From Himantopus leucocephalus (lineage: Eukaryota; Chordata; Aves; Charadriiformes; Recurvirostridae): 64,000 bases of DNA. Below are positions 25,001-36,667 of the stretch, in pieces. The position numbers were made by a program, and so were the translations under genes. The stretch's first letter is position 1, and each line of letters starts with the position of its first letter. The stretch is taken from contig RSEF01000001.1 of NCBI GenBank assembly GCA_003993805.1, positions 90,353,578-90,417,577 of the forward strand, in the 5' to 3' direction. The notes beneath the pieces were generated by a model that saw only the letters and a list, made by a program, of their open reading frames with translations, made no database searches and was not told where the DNA came from.

Positions 25001-27701
25001 TAATCTTCTCAAAAAAACCCACAAAAATTGGAAACTTTGGTTAAGAGCTGGCTAATGTTGGTAAAATTACCTGCTTTCTTTAACCCTTTCCTTGGACACA
25101 GCAGCACTTTCTCTGTTGTGGTTTCTCCCCTTCCATAAAAAAAGCCAGCCTGAGGCAGAGTGTAAAGTGTGGGAAAGTTTAGCTCCAGTGAGAGAGACTT
25201 GGGAAAGTTGCTAGCAGTGAGAAGCATTGCTTATAGCGGGGCTGCGTTGGGGTAGATACGGTACGGCTGCAAGCCAGCTAACTTGACCACAGCTCCTTTT
25301 TCAGGGGCAGTCCCACAGTCCCCAGCTCTCAGGACAAAAGGCAAACACGGGGAAGGCTCAGTCTGCCGGCCACACACACGCAACATTGCAGCAGAGGTTT
25401 TTCATATCACCATGCCCCGCACTCTGTTTCAGTGTTTTGTTACTCACCGTGCTGAGGGCACAAACTCCTGAGTCAGATTGCAGACAGGTAGCCCAGATAC
25501 TCAGGAGATTTCGATGACGTCTTGCTCTGGCTTTAGCTGATGTGGTCCACATCGCTGTCAATATTTTTATCTCTAATACAGCCAGCATCTCATCCGACCG
25601 CCTTTTCTTGGGTCAGTTTGAAAAGCCATCCGTCATGGCCTCTCTTTGGCAGATGCAGCTTCAGACAAAGGTTGTGATGCTTCATTATATTAAGCAGGAC
25701 AGTTCACAACAAGGAGAGGACATGGTTTTGCAGCTAGTAGCTGCTGGCTAGTACCCAAGAAAGATGGGTGTTCGTGAGCCACTGGAGCTAATTGCACCCA
25801 TCACGAACGTAAATGTCGTCAGCAGAACAGATACTCTGTATTTGACGTGTTTTCCCAGTCTGGCTAGGATGACCAATTAAACATTCATACATGAATATTT
25901 CAAACTCTCCTGAATAACCTGGTATTGTGTAGAGAAAGCAGGGGGTGTTGATCAGAGCCCAGCTCCCCAGCATTGCAATCGCATTCCATACTGGGTTCCC
26001 AGGCTGACACAAGCACGCGTGGAACCTGGTGGGGGTCAGTGCCCAGCTCTGTTCTTCAGCTCCCCTGCCTGAAAGTGGGAATGGTCATACTGGGTCTCAC
26101 CACCCCTGCCAGATGCTGCCAGGGCTCTGGTTAAAATACTGTGCTGTGCCACTCCTGCTACCAAAACCTGCGTTTCTCTACTGCCTGAAGTCTTTGGGAG
26201 AGACCCAGCTCTTATGCAGACCGAGGCTTCAGTGAGTTTACAGTATCAGTAGCTTTTCCAGTATTGTAGAAGGACTCCTCAGGGCTGCTTTTAGAAAAAG
26301 CCATTTATTGTAGCACTACCTGCCCACCTACACAGTGTCATATTGATACTCTCACAGTCCCAGCACACTGCACATAATTGGCATTGTGTTTATACAGTCA
26401 TGGCTTGGGTTTTATTTTTCAGTTTCTGGTATAACCCGGTGTTTAATGTTTTCTCACACTTCATTTTTTCTTAAATAACCATATTATTTGGTCTTCCTGT
26501 GTATTATCAAGAATGTGGAACATCCTGTAATATTTTTAATATTTGCCTTTGTTGCTGTGTCTGGTTTAAGTGTGCTAAATCTTTTATTTGTTTATTTATA
26601 CTTCATGTTTATTGCCAGACTCCTGATGTACAGGGCTCACAAATTTGTGTTGCTGTACTGTATCCTGCTCTTTTTCCAAGTGTTATGTAGTATAATTTGT
26701 AATGTAGTGGTCTCTGAGGCTTGGTTGTGTGGTTTTGACTTAGACCTTTTTCTAGTATCTGTATTTGCTTTAATGTCTTCTGTGAATTATTGCCAATAAC
26801 TATTCCTGGGGCTGTTAAAATAGTCCTACTCTGAGAGTGAAGGTGTGGGAGTGTACCCTGCACCTCGTCCTCATCCTTTGATGCTGAAATCACTTTTCTT
26901 CTCTAGAATGCACTCAGAGAAGGATAATGTGGCTGTGTGTTTGGGGCTGCATTGTTCCTTCCCCTTGCGTGAATTTTCACAGATAAACAGACCCTTCTTT
27001 TGCCTTTGCCTTGGGGACCCAAATGTGTACTGATAAAAACTCAGCGACATAGCACTGCGTTTTTTCAGGGACCTCGAAACTTCTCTTTCACTTTGGTTTA
27101 GCATCAATTTGCTTGATGGTAAAACGGAAAGTGCCTCTGTCTGTGTGACCATCGTATAGCACATGTTGGTTATTTCAGGAGAAAAATGCAGCTTTTTTGT
27201 AGTGAAGACCCACCCATGTCACTTAACCCTGCATTGGAGAATGCAAAAATTCATGTACCCTGCCCTTTGTTTTTTACAACACTTTGGGTTCCTGCTGAAG
27301 AAGACCACACAAATGAGCAAGGACAGGTAAAATGTTAAGACTTGGGGAGTCTAATAAATATGGCATTAGCATTGTTTAACCCAGGGAGTTTGTACACAGT
27401 GATTACCTGTGAGAACTCAAGGTCATTTTCTGTCATGGCAGACACTCCTCAGGAATATCAGCTTGATGCTCTTTCGACCTGTGCTAGCTCAGTAAGGAAA
27501 AAGCGCTGTCTCTGCTAACAGATGAATTTGCTTTCTGTCCTCTAGGACTGCCTTAAAGCTTGTCAAGAACAGATCGAGGCGGTGCTAGTAAACAGCCTTA
27601 GGCAAGTCCGGCAGCAGCAACAGCAAAGCAATCCTTCTAAGACGGTGGATGAACTGGACCAGGCCAGCACTCCCACAGATGTGAGAGATATCGACCTGTG
27701 A
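9898..27701 (+). CDS. CCND2: Cyclin D2, C-terminal part (last two coding exons, joined 9898-10028 and 27546-27701)
   Basis: G1/S cyclin that binds and activates CDK4/6 to phosphorylate RB in the nucleus. Exon 9898-10028 gives the middle of the C-terminal cyclin fold ([20 protein letters not shown]) and exon 27546-27701 gives the last helix and tail. The tail keeps the D-type cyclin terminus [17 protein letters not shown], which includes the threonine equivalent to human Thr280 (27669-27671), the phosphodegron residue. Both exons use consensus AG acceptors; the first has donor GTGAGT. The N-terminal cyclin box, with its CDK-binding face and the LxCxE motif, lies outside the window to the left. 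Two differences from human stand out: a loop about six residues shorter in the first exon, and a five-glutamine run in the last. The identification is secure. Cyclins D1 and D3 are excluded by the GLQ... loop, the tail sequence and the TIGAR/FGF23 neighbours. Confidence 0.96.
15211..15275 (+). repeat. ancient dispersed amniote repeat (TGAAGTCAATGGAGTT type)
   Basis: TGAAGTCAATGGAGTTATTT is followed by TTTACACTGGCTTAACTGAGA and GAGTTTGGC. This order of words is repeated, inverted and diverged, at 60975-61060. The family is not named with certainty. Confidence 0.45.
16537..16593 (+). mobile_element. CR1 3'-end relic
   Basis: CTCCAGGGGTCCCTTCCAACC followed by TTTCTGTGAGGCTGAG is the diverged terminal segment of a CR1 LINE (consensus CTCCARAGGTCCCTTCCAACC plus an ATTCTGTGA tail). 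Only about 55 bp are recognisable, which is typical of extreme 5' truncation. Confidence 0.7.
17640..17830. promoter_or_regulatory. CpG-dense, GC-rich patch inside CCND2 last intron
   Basis: About 190 bp with roughly 15 CpG dinucleotides (for example CATCGCCGCCGGAGG and GGCCGGCGATAG) in an otherwise AT-rich, CpG-poor intron. A TATAATG-like word follows at about 17838. It could be an intragenic CpG island acting as an enhancer or alternative promoter, or a local GC-biased island. No splice signals or coding homology are visible. Confidence 0.4.
27546..27701 (+). CDS. CCND2: CCND2 last coding exon
   Basis: Begins in phase 0 after acceptor TCTAG with GAC TGC CTT ([14 protein letters not shown]) and ends at TGA 27699-27701, giving 51 residues plus stop. 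It contains R-Q-V-R followed by five glutamines in mixed CAG/CAA codons, then SNPSKT and the conserved terminal degron region with Thr at 27669-27671. Human cyclin D2 has a less Q-rich stretch here. Confidence 0.97.
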   Translation, partial: DCLKACQEQIEAVLVNSLRQVRQQQQQSNPSKTVDELDQASTPTDVRDIDL

Positions 27702-28943
27702 GGACATCGGCACAGAAAGTCACGCTTGCTCCCCCAGCCCTTTTATTTTTGTTACTATTTTTAGAGTGAAATATTTTTTTTTAATCTGCTCCCACATAGA
27801 ACGTATTTAAAGCTCTTTTAGGTAAAAAAAAAAAAAATACAAAAACTGAATAATGAAAAAAAAAAGCATTTGGTGCCTGTGATGTTCTACAGAAGGGAAT
27901 CCCACAATATATTTGGTAATTGCTATTTGATTATGTATCAGTGATATTAAATGCTTATAAAAGCATACAAAGTAGCTAGATAAATGTAAGCCTGCATTTG
28001 TGGGAACAAAGTAGAGTATACTTGTCTGTGTATTATGACCTAGTGCATACACCCCTTTTTTAGATTTAAGAAAGGAATCGTGTGTGCGATTTTATGGCTT
28101 GACTAGATTGCAAAGCAATAGAATAAGGGGTTTAGGGCAAAGTGGGAAAAGATCCCTGAAGCAATTGAACCGTTTTGAATGCAGAAGAGATTTGCTGATC
28201 TGTCACCTCTGTTATTAGTCAGAAGTGTTTGTTGGATCTCTGTATGTTAGTTTTGTTTACTCTTGCTGTCTGTGGTAGCTGCTACCTAAGAAAGAAGATG
28301 CTTTATTTTGCCAGCCAGAAGAGCAGGTGGTTTTTTGTTGGGTTTTTTTGTTTGTTTTTGGTTTTTTTTTTTTTTTTTCAANTTCAAATTCCCCTCTCCC
28401 CTCTTGACTTTTTCTACTTTTCCTTCAGAAATGGTTCATTCTAAACACAGCAGCATCTTTGGCATAAGGGCAATCCCATTCACCCAACTGTGGGCCAAGC
28501 CAAAGTTATCGAGTGTTCAAGTTAGATGGGGGAAATGCACCAATTAATTCCGACCAGTCGGCTAATCAGACCACGTCTGACCTTTGGATTGCAAGATGCG
28601 GTGGATCATCTGTGAAAAGCATTATATTCCTTTACAGCGCTATGCTTCACGTCAGTGTAACTTTTGGCAGCTCCTTAGCTTGGCCGTAAAGACATTTAAA
28701 TGATGCTCTGTCCATCTTCCTTTTTAACATATCCTCACTGTGTTAAAGAAGATGAGATTTGGTTTGATCCCTCTTCTACCTACCCATCTTCCCCTACTGC
28801 CCCCTGCACACTTTTTCAGCATTTCATTAACTATTGATCCACAGTGAGTGTTTTTGTAAACCATTTCATTCGAAAAGCACTTTGAAAATTGTTCCTAAGG
28901 GATTAAATGAGATGGTTTATGATGATTTTGCCGAGGAAAAAAA
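27702..28943 (+). other. CCND2: CCND2 3' UTR, 5' portion before the assembly gap
   Basis: AT-rich sequence downstream of the stop with homopolymer runs (27776-27783, 27823-27836) and a T-rich tract around 28326-28380 containing one ambiguous base (28382). A GCACTTT heptamer at 28877-28883 matches the miR-17/20/93/106 seed class. Human CCND2 has a 3' UTR of several kb, so the UTR probably continues past the gap. AATAAA words at 29351, 29365, 30543, 30664, 32003 and 33443 are candidate ends, and I cannot choose among them. Confidence 0.6.
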
Positions 28944-29043
28944 NNNNNNNNNNNNNNNNNNNNNNNNNNNNNNNNNNNNNNNNNNNNNNNNNNNNNNNNN
29001 NNNNNNNNNNNNNNNNNNNNNNNNNNNNNNNNNNNNNNNNNNN
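28944..29043. other. assembly gap of 100 Ns
   Basis: Exactly 100 consecutive N bases, the usual placeholder for a gap of unknown size. The right flank enters the middle of a CR1 element and the left flank ends in an A run, so the missing sequence probably includes the 5' part of that CR1. Confidence 0.95.
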
Positions 29044-29311
29044 CAGCGACAGGACAAGAGGCAACGGGCACAAACTGGAACACAGGCAATTCTGTCTGAA
29101 CATAAGGAAAAACTTTTTTACTTTAAAGGTGACAGAGCACTGGAAGAGACTGCCCAGAGAGGTTGTGGAGTCTCTTTCTCTGGAGATACTCAAAACCCGC
29201 CTGGATGCGTTCCTGTGCAACCTGCTCTAGGTGAACCTGCTTTGGCAGAGGGGTTGGACTAGATGACGTCCAAAGGTCCCTTCCAACCCCTACCATTCTG
29301 TGATTCTGTGA
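29044..29311 (+). mobile_element. CR1 LINE 3' end
   Basis: The sequence encodes the CR1 ORF2 C-terminal signature ([33 protein letters not shown]) in the + direction. It ends with the terminal GGTTGGACTAGATGACGTCC segment, CCTTCCAACC and the tandem octamer tail ATTCTGTGATTCTGTGA (29294-29310). It is moderately diverged. The 5' side is lost in the assembly gap. Confidence 0.95.
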
Positions 29312-29414
29312 AAAACACATGTTGCTAAAATGAAGAAACATACGAGCAAAAATAAATAGCTATGAATAAATAAGAAAAAAAATCATGGATGGGATAGGAA
29401 CTAAGAACTAAATC

Positions 29415-29525
29415 ACGAGGTTGTGAGTCGGGGGATAACAGACCTTTCTAGCTATAATCACACAACCTTTGGGAGCTGTGGCTTCAGGCAAAGTCTCTTA
29501 AGACTCCTCTTGAGAGTGACCTGTG
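29415..29525 (+). mobile_element. MIR-like SINE relic
   Basis: GTGAGTCGGGGGATAACAGA, then GAGCTGTGGCTTCAGGCAAAG and TCTCTTAAG, follow the order of the MIR core (AGTCAGGAGACCTGG, AGCTGTGTGACCTTGGGCAAG, TCACTTAAC). The copy is strongly diverged. It also resembles 33785-33900. Confidence 0.45.
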
Positions 29526-32500
29526 AGCTTCGTATTTCACAGGTTGTCTGCACCAAATTCAAAGCATCACAAGGACTCATGTTCCTATGGCCAGGATTTA
29601 ACAACATGACCAGCAACCTGCAGCATTTCATAGGCGTAACTTAGAGCCTATAAAGAACTGGAACTTGTGAGGGTTGTTCTTACACCTTCCATTTGTGGTT
29701 TAAAGCTCAAAGGGATGCTGTCCGGCCTAATTTCAGGTTTCGGGGGATTGTTTCCTTTCCCATTATAGTGTCACCAATAGTCCTCCTGGAACTGCAGGGA
29801 TGTGCTCCACAGCTTTGTGTTTTAAGAGGTTTTACTAAAGCTAGATTTAGCAGAAAAGAGTTTTTCTGTTGTCGTTTAAGTAAATGTATGTTTTCAGAAA
29901 TAGTGGATATAGCACGCAGAGGCTAAAATTGAAATTAATTGGACAACAGCCTGTTCCCTTCCTTTAAAGAAAGCTGGCTGAATGCTGAGAAGCCACATAC
30001 AATGGGGTTAAGTTCCATTATTATGTGGCCTGTGAAACCGTTTTGTATTGTCATCTTCTTAACATCTGCAAACAATTTCTGCCCATCATGATCCTATACT
30101 TTACATAAGGACAGCCTGAGGATTTTAAGGAGGGACAACATAGCAAAATAATGCTTTAAAACAACTGCATGTTGGACTGACTTTTGTGTTTAAGAAAACT
30201 GTGGAGGCACAGAGAAGAAAGATTTGAGATTTCAGAAGAGAAAAACACCACACAATCGCTCGGTGTTTCCAATCTCAGTATACGAGTTAGATTGTTTCAT
30301 TTTATATTTCCTCAAGTCTTTCTGTAGGGACTGGAAATGCAGTTTATCTTTCTAGGCAGGGAATTTTCCTTTGTGTTTCAAATAAGGCATCCTAAATGCT
30401 TGTTTCAGGAGTCTTTTCAAACACTTATATTGCAATTGCTATATTTTTTAGTTTGTCCATGAACTATGTAGCCACTTTTCATTCTGTGCTGCTCTAAAAG
30501 AGTAAAAATTCCCTACAAATCTCATGCAACCAGCACAAACAGAATAAAATTCTATCTCTGCTGAAGACAGTGGGAGCTCCGCTGTTGACTTTTAATAGGT
30601 TTAATAGTTTTCCCACCAACTCCAGTTCATTCTTGCCTCGTACTGTAAATTACCAGTCACATCAATAAATGCAAAGCTGATGTAAAGGCAGGTAGAATTT
30701 CTGGTAAGTCTGCCCAAGTCATTTCCTTCTTTTCAGCAGGAAAAGTCAGGATTTAGCTGCCAAGAAGTATGAGAGGTGTGGAGTCCATCTTTTTCAATAT
30801 GGTGATAAACTTTGAGCATTACATCGATGCTTCATCATATTAAAATCAGCACACAGGACTCCCTAGGTCACTGAAGCCCGTTGTCTGCAGTCACAGCCCA
30901 TCAGTCACCCATACTCTGCCTGGAAGGATGTACAGGAGGATGCATAAATGACAAGCATTTTCAAACATACCGTAACTCAAACATCCCATGGGTAAAGAGC
31001 AGAAGAGATGAAGGACACTTCACATGCACTATCAGACACATGGACTGCTTAATGGCAACGTAGATAATAAGGTAGAAAACATGTATTTTGATCTTACGTT
31101 TCACACGGAAGAAACAGGCCAGGAAAAGAGTATGGCTTTGCTCATGCAGGCGACTCTACTGCGACTTTCACACCCTTCTGTGGTCACTTGCAGGCATGCA
31201 CATAGAGTTGTTGCATTCAGTTTTTAGAGAATTATATTAGAGCCTTCTCTGCACTGTTTGCAAATCGAAGCCAGCCAGCTGGCACAAAGGGAAACAGGCT
31301 ATGCTCTACTTCTTTGCCCCCCACAGCACACTGAATCATTTCTCCCAATTAAGGGAAAGTTTATTTTAAAAAGACTTTGGGGATCCCTTTAGATCCTTGG
31401 AGAAAGCTGGCTGTTACCACGTTTACTTTGTACCTCCTTGAAATATTAAAAAACCCACACTCTTTCATTTTTCTTAATATAATGATATATTTAAAAGGGT
31501 TCTCAAAGGTGATTTGCATTTCAGCTGTGTGCAGCTGCAGGGGCACAGGTACCACAATATTCTTACACCAAAAAGTGCGTGGCAGCTTGTGTTACTGCTG
31601 ATGCTGCCAGGAGACAACAGTGAAAATTGTGGGGGTCTTAGTACAGACCCTTGTCAGGGAGAACTTCAGGCCAGCACTCAGGTGGGCTTCAGGTGCACTG
31701 TGGGGAAGGGCAGCCCTCAGTAGTGGATATGTTAAATCAAGACCTGTAAAGTTTACAAGTGAAGGTGAGCAAAGCTGAGGTATTTTCACTTAGGCATGAG
31801 CTCCATATGCAATATGCCGGGCATGAGGGGTTGCTCTGAGTTCTGCTGCGGCCTGCTAGAGACAGATAAAGGAGCTGATGCAAAGCACAGTTATAAAAGA
31901 AAAGGAAAATAATAAGGGGAAAATGTCTGTCTCCTTAAATGTCTATCCTTCTGTGGAAATGATGTGGTGATAGCTCGCTCTTGCTATTGAGTTTTCTCTA
32001 AAAATAAACTGGGATGTCATTTGAGCTCTTCCAAAATGTAACACGCAGAAACTACAAGAAGAATTAGGACAGAGTGGTGTAGGAGAGAGAGAAAGGTCAG
32101 CAGACTGACTGGCCACATTTGGGGTTGTGGCTCCTCAGATTACTTGGTAATGCTTCTTAGAGCAAAAACTCTGGTTCGTCTGGCGGGAGACTAGCAAGCA
32201 TCCCTGAAGACTGACCTTTCTGATGACCAGGGTTTTCAGAACTGTGAGTGGGACATGACCGGCTGGAGGATGAGGAACGAATTCAGTATTGTTACCCGGC
32301 ACCCCTGAAAAAAAGTTTCTCTCAATTTTTCCAGCTTCCTCAAGTTCAATCTCTTTGCTTCTCCAAGAAGTTTTTTTATTTCAATTTCTTTGGATTTGCT
32401 TCTTACGCACAACAATGTATTGATCTTTCTGCAGTGCCCTGTTGGTATTGCTTTGTTTCCCAAGTTTAGGTATTAAGGCTCAGCCTAAAGTTATAGAAAT

Positions 32501-33784
32501 TTGCAACAGAAATGCATAAAATTTGGACGTGATTCTCCTTGATGGCTAAGCAGCACCAGCGCAAAAGATTAAATATGTAATCTAAGCGAAGCGCAAAGCT
32601 TGTTGAATGGGAATTGGCTAAAACTGGACGGTAAAACCCGAGGGTGCAGACTGCAGGAGGACCGCTAGATGACGGTAACGTAACTCCTACAGCTGCAGCT
32701 ATTCCTGGAGCTCCTCCAGGAGCTGCCTGGGGTTTCCTAGCCGCCTGGGAAGTAAAATGTTTAACTGAACCTTCTCACTTCTCCCACAGCTCACCTGAAT
32801 GCCTTCACCAACCAGAAAGCCTGCAGCCGCGGCTTGAATTTTTACACTCGGGGGTTTGGTCAAACGGAGGTGAAGTGCTGCTGCAGGAGCACGGAAAGGT
32901 TTCTGTTCAGTGGGACAGTCACAAGGGGCTGGCTCTGCTCCCTGTTTGCAGCTGGTCTATCACCCTGAAAACCATCTTAAAAATAATTAAACACTTTCCT
33001 AAAGTTACTTTTCCATGAAAACAATTGCTGTAGTTGCCGCAAAGGTATTTGCACAACTGTGTTCTCCAGCCTGTCCAGTTCGATAGCACAATCTCTGTGC
33101 TTGGATTTGATCAAGTTATGAATTTCTTCATGCCAGCATGTCCTTTAGAGGAATATTATGCAGGGAGAGGGGTGGGGGAAGAAAAAACGGAACAAATTCA
33201 CCCCAGGTTTCTGCAGGGCTGGTGTACTTGTTAGAGCCGGAAGCAAGATCAGATCCCAAATGACAAGTGAGCTGCATGGAATATAGCCCAGCTGATGATT
33301 TCAGTTTTGTGTTCCTAATTGCCAGCTGTTGCTTCATGGAGAGCAGACAACTCTCCCTGGATTGATGATATTGTTTGATGTTAGTGATATGCAAGCCATA
33401 TGATGGTGAATTTACTAGATTTGAGTTTAAAATTGTTATTAGAATAAAATTTTCTCATTCAAAAACGTTTACTTTCCAGCTCCACAAAAGCTTTTTCTTC
33501 CTAAGATGACTTCCTCAAAATACTATTTCACATGTGATGAGGAACAGTGCTGGTGTTAGCAGTTGTACTTTATAAACACTTTGTTTCAATGGGTCAGTTT
33601 AAAAAATAGGCTCATACACAGACTGACATGATGTGCTACAGCAGATCAGAGAAATTACTGAGTAGGAAGAAATGAAAAATCAGAATTTTAATGCTCAGGA
33701 AAAAATGTGCACATGCTATGAAGATGAAGGCGACAGGAGCAAAGAGAAGGTGGCTAAACGATGGAAAAGGGAAACCTAATCTAA

Positions 33785-33900
33785 TAGCCAAACCACGAGG
33801 CTGTAAGTCAGAAGCTGCAGGCCTTTCGAGCTCTTTTCTCACAAACCCAAACTGTGTGACTGCAGACAGTCTCTAAAACTTTGCCTGAAGGGCTGTCACT
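33785..33900 (+). mobile_element. MIR-like SINE relic
   Basis: GCTGTAAGTCAGAAGCTGCAG, then AACTGTGTGACTGCAGACAG and TCTCTAAAACTTTGCCT, align in order with the MIR core words. It shares ACGAGGYTGTRAGTC with the 29415-29525 copy. The divergence is high. Confidence 0.45.
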
Positions 33901-34249
33901 TTTGCAAAGGGACCTGTATCAAACCATGCACTTATAAGAATACAGACACTGACAGTGTTGGCTCACATTTGTTTCTTGTCCTTCTAAAACATGCTTGCAA
34001 CACAGCTGGGGTCTTATCATCGTAGCAAAACACAGTTGTTTTTAATGGTGATACAATAGAAATAGGTCAGAGCTGAGTCATTTGGCACTGGCTCATTTAC
34101 AGGCTAGACATGTCACTAGTCTCACCCTTTGAAAATGTCAGTTCGGAAATCTGTGGAGGAGAGGCACTGCAGAAATACAGGGTTGTGCCACACTGGCAAA
34201 GGAAGATAAAAAGGGAGTGAAGCAGACCCACCGTTGCATTAAACATTTG

Positions 34250-34850
34250 ATTTAGCATCTGTTTTAAACTGCTATCAAATGAAATAAATTATGGTTTAGT
34301 CTTCATTTAGAATTTGTTTGGTGTTAAAGCACAAACCAGTTTCAAAGTTAGGTCAGATCTCTGGGCAACCCAGAATAATTTATCTGATTTTTAGACAGCG
34401 TTTATTCCATCTGCTTGTGAAATCCTAAAGGAAATAACACTCAGCTATCTGACCAACTAATCTTTTGGTTAATCAGATTGCCTGTAATCCATAAAACTTC
34501 ATCCTCCTGAAGGGAAAAGGATGATTTATGGTTGCTGCTTCTGTTACTTTGTCCATTTAACCAGCAGTAATTTCATAATGCTATTATTTAATAATAGCAA
34601 TTGGGTCATTGCTCTCATTGTCTATTAGAAATCACCATTAGCAAAATGATTAAAATATTAACTTTAAACGCTGTTTTCTCAGTTCTTGTGTGCTATTATA
34701 GCTCCTTAGATATTTTTGTTCACCCTTCAGTGACTTTCCCATCTCTTTCCTTGGTTTTTGCAACCATTACCAGTTATTGTATTCTACATCAATTACACAG
34801 TGATGATTTGACCAATTTTTTATGGTTAATTTCCTAAAATATCAACCATT
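34250..34850. promoter_or_regulatory. AT-rich TAAT-dense stretch, candidate distal enhancer
   Basis: A repeat-free AT-rich stretch with many TAAT/ATTA words, such as CTAATCTTTTGGTTAATCAG, TGTAATCCATAAA and ATTATTTAATAATAGCAATT. This composition is typical of deeply conserved developmental enhancers, but it is also met by chance in AT-rich DNA. Only cross-species alignment could tell. Confidence 0.2.
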
Positions 34851-36189
34851 TTGAATCCTTAGTATTTCTGGCCAGCAGAACCTTTCCTGAGGTGAATGTT
34901 GTATTTCGGTGTTCAGGAAAACATCTATGCCATATTCTTGCAGTTTGTCAAGATGTATGTGTGTTTTTTCCTGAATCTTCAAAACTGGGAAGTGGGGAAG
35001 GAACAGCAAAATAAATTTCTACTTCTGCAAGGCTTCTTTTTTTTTTTTTTGCTTTGCTTTTCACTCTCAGTAGGGAAAGTGAGAGTCTAAACATCAGACC
35101 CTATGAACTGAAGGAAGAATCCCCTTACTCACCCAGCAAGTAATGCATAGGCAACAAGAGTGTGAACTACAAAATGCAGATGTCATGTATCTTCCCACAA
35201 ATGCTTTCAGCTGGCCCAAAAAGAACAGTCAGGCAAAAGAGGAGACCTCATTTATTGTATCTAGCTCAGATGTCAGCTTTACTCCTGAGTTTGAAAACAT
35301 CACCGTGATGCAGAGAGCGTGTAGGTGATAGGTTTGCTTTTCTCTCCCCCCAATACCTCCAGTTCCTCTACCCGTTATTTCCCAAGTATGATGGTGGCTG
35401 TGGAGCAAAAGTGGCCCCTGTCCAACAAATCAATCTGCAACAGTCTTAATAGGAAGCTCACCCAACCCAGGACTGTGGATCCCAAAATTGCATTCCACCA
35501 ATCTCCCATCTAGATCCCAGGTGCTGAAATGATTTGGGTAGAAAAGACCTGAAGAAGAAGATGACAATCTGTCCCATTTTTCGGAAAATAAATGGAGGCT
35601 CTGGACTTCTGCTGGACAAGGTGAACATGGCTGTGGATGCCCATGTCATGGATGCCTACACCACACGCTGCTTTGCCTTGTAAACTGCTGGTCTGACACC
35701 GTTGCTTCAGAATGGCTCCCATCTTTGCTGATGATTACTCGGGGGTATGATTTGGCTTTTGAGAATTTTAATTGACTTGTAATTAGTGTAATTTATCCAA
35801 CTATTACTATTACTCTGAGCAAAGTCCTGTTGCCGATTAGTGTTCTTACTTAATTTAGTTGATGTAACAAGACTGAACATCATCAAATATTATGTCTTCT
35901 GCAATGTGGTAAACTTACCCAAGTCTCCGGTCCCAGAATCATGAGATTATGTGAAAACTAGAGTTTTAAGGTGAAAGTCATCTGATTATAACTGTAAAGT
36001 AAGAACATGTGCCTTGAGACCTTAAAAAATGCTTCAGACTGGACATATCTCCCCTTTAATTTTTGAAAATGAATATTCTAAATAGATAGGTTTTTAGGGC
36101 TGGTTGGTGCACAGCCCATGCCTGCAGCCACAGAGAACTGCAGTGTGACCCCCAACTTTTCCTTCTATCAAACGCAAACTGAGCTTATG

Positions 36190-36667
36190 CCCACATGGAT
36201 CTGTTGGAGCAGGTCCAGAGGGTCATGAAGATGATCAGAGGGCTGGAGCACCTCTCCTATGAAGACAGGATGAGAGAGTTGGCGTTGTTCAGCCTGGAGA
36301 AGAGAAAGCTCCGGGGAGACCTTACAGCAGCCTTCCAGTCCCTGAAAGGGACAAGAAAGCTGGGGAGGGACTTTTTTCAAGGGCATGTAGTGATAGGACA
36401 AGGGGTAACGGTTGTAAACTGAAAGAGGGTAGATTTAGGTTAGATACCAGGAAGAAATTCTTTACTGTGAGGGCAGTGAAGCACTGGCACAGGTTGCCGA
36501 GAGAAGTTGTGGAAGCCCCATTCCTGGAGGTGTTCAAGGCCAGGCTGGATGGGGCTTTGAGCAACCTGGTCTAGTGGGAGGTGTCCCTGCCCATGGCAGG
36601 GGGGTTGGAACTAGATGATCTTCAAGGTCCCTTCCAACCTAAACCATTCTATGATTCTATGATTCTC
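36190..36667 (+). mobile_element. CR1 LINE 3' end, upstream of the TIGAR promoter
   Basis: Encodes the CR1 ORF2 C-terminus ([36 protein letters not shown], then in another frame [15 protein letters not shown]). It ends with GGGGTTGGAACTAGATGATC, CCTTCCAACC and ATTCTATGATTCTATGATTCT (36646-36666). It is well preserved apart from frameshifts. It ends about 640 bp before the TIGAR start codon. Confidence 0.95.

Larger units (their letters stand above)
10029..27545 (+). other. CCND2: CCND2 last intron
   Basis: A 17,517-bp GT-AG intron with donor GTGAGT at 10029 and acceptor TCTAG ending at 27545. It holds a CR1 3'-tail relic (16537-16593), a CpG-dense patch (17640-17830) followed by a 130-codon open frame, an ancient repeat (15211-15275), a poly-T run with one ambiguous base (22361) and a poly-A run near 23109. 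I recognise no other gene in it on either strand. Confidence 0.85.
29312..36189. other. CCND2 3' UTR remainder and CCND2-TIGAR intergenic DNA
   Basis: No coding exon is recognisable. The start may still be CCND2 3' UTR. Contents: two MIR-like SINE relics (29415-29525 and 33785-33900), several AATAAA words, and an AT-rich stretch with homeodomain-type TAAT words around 34250-34850. The open frames of 60-124 codons look random. Confidence 0.7.

Noticed and set aside
34601..34837. 78-codon open frame in the intergenic TAAT-rich stretch
   Set aside because: The composition is as expected from AT-rich DNA, with no homology recognised.
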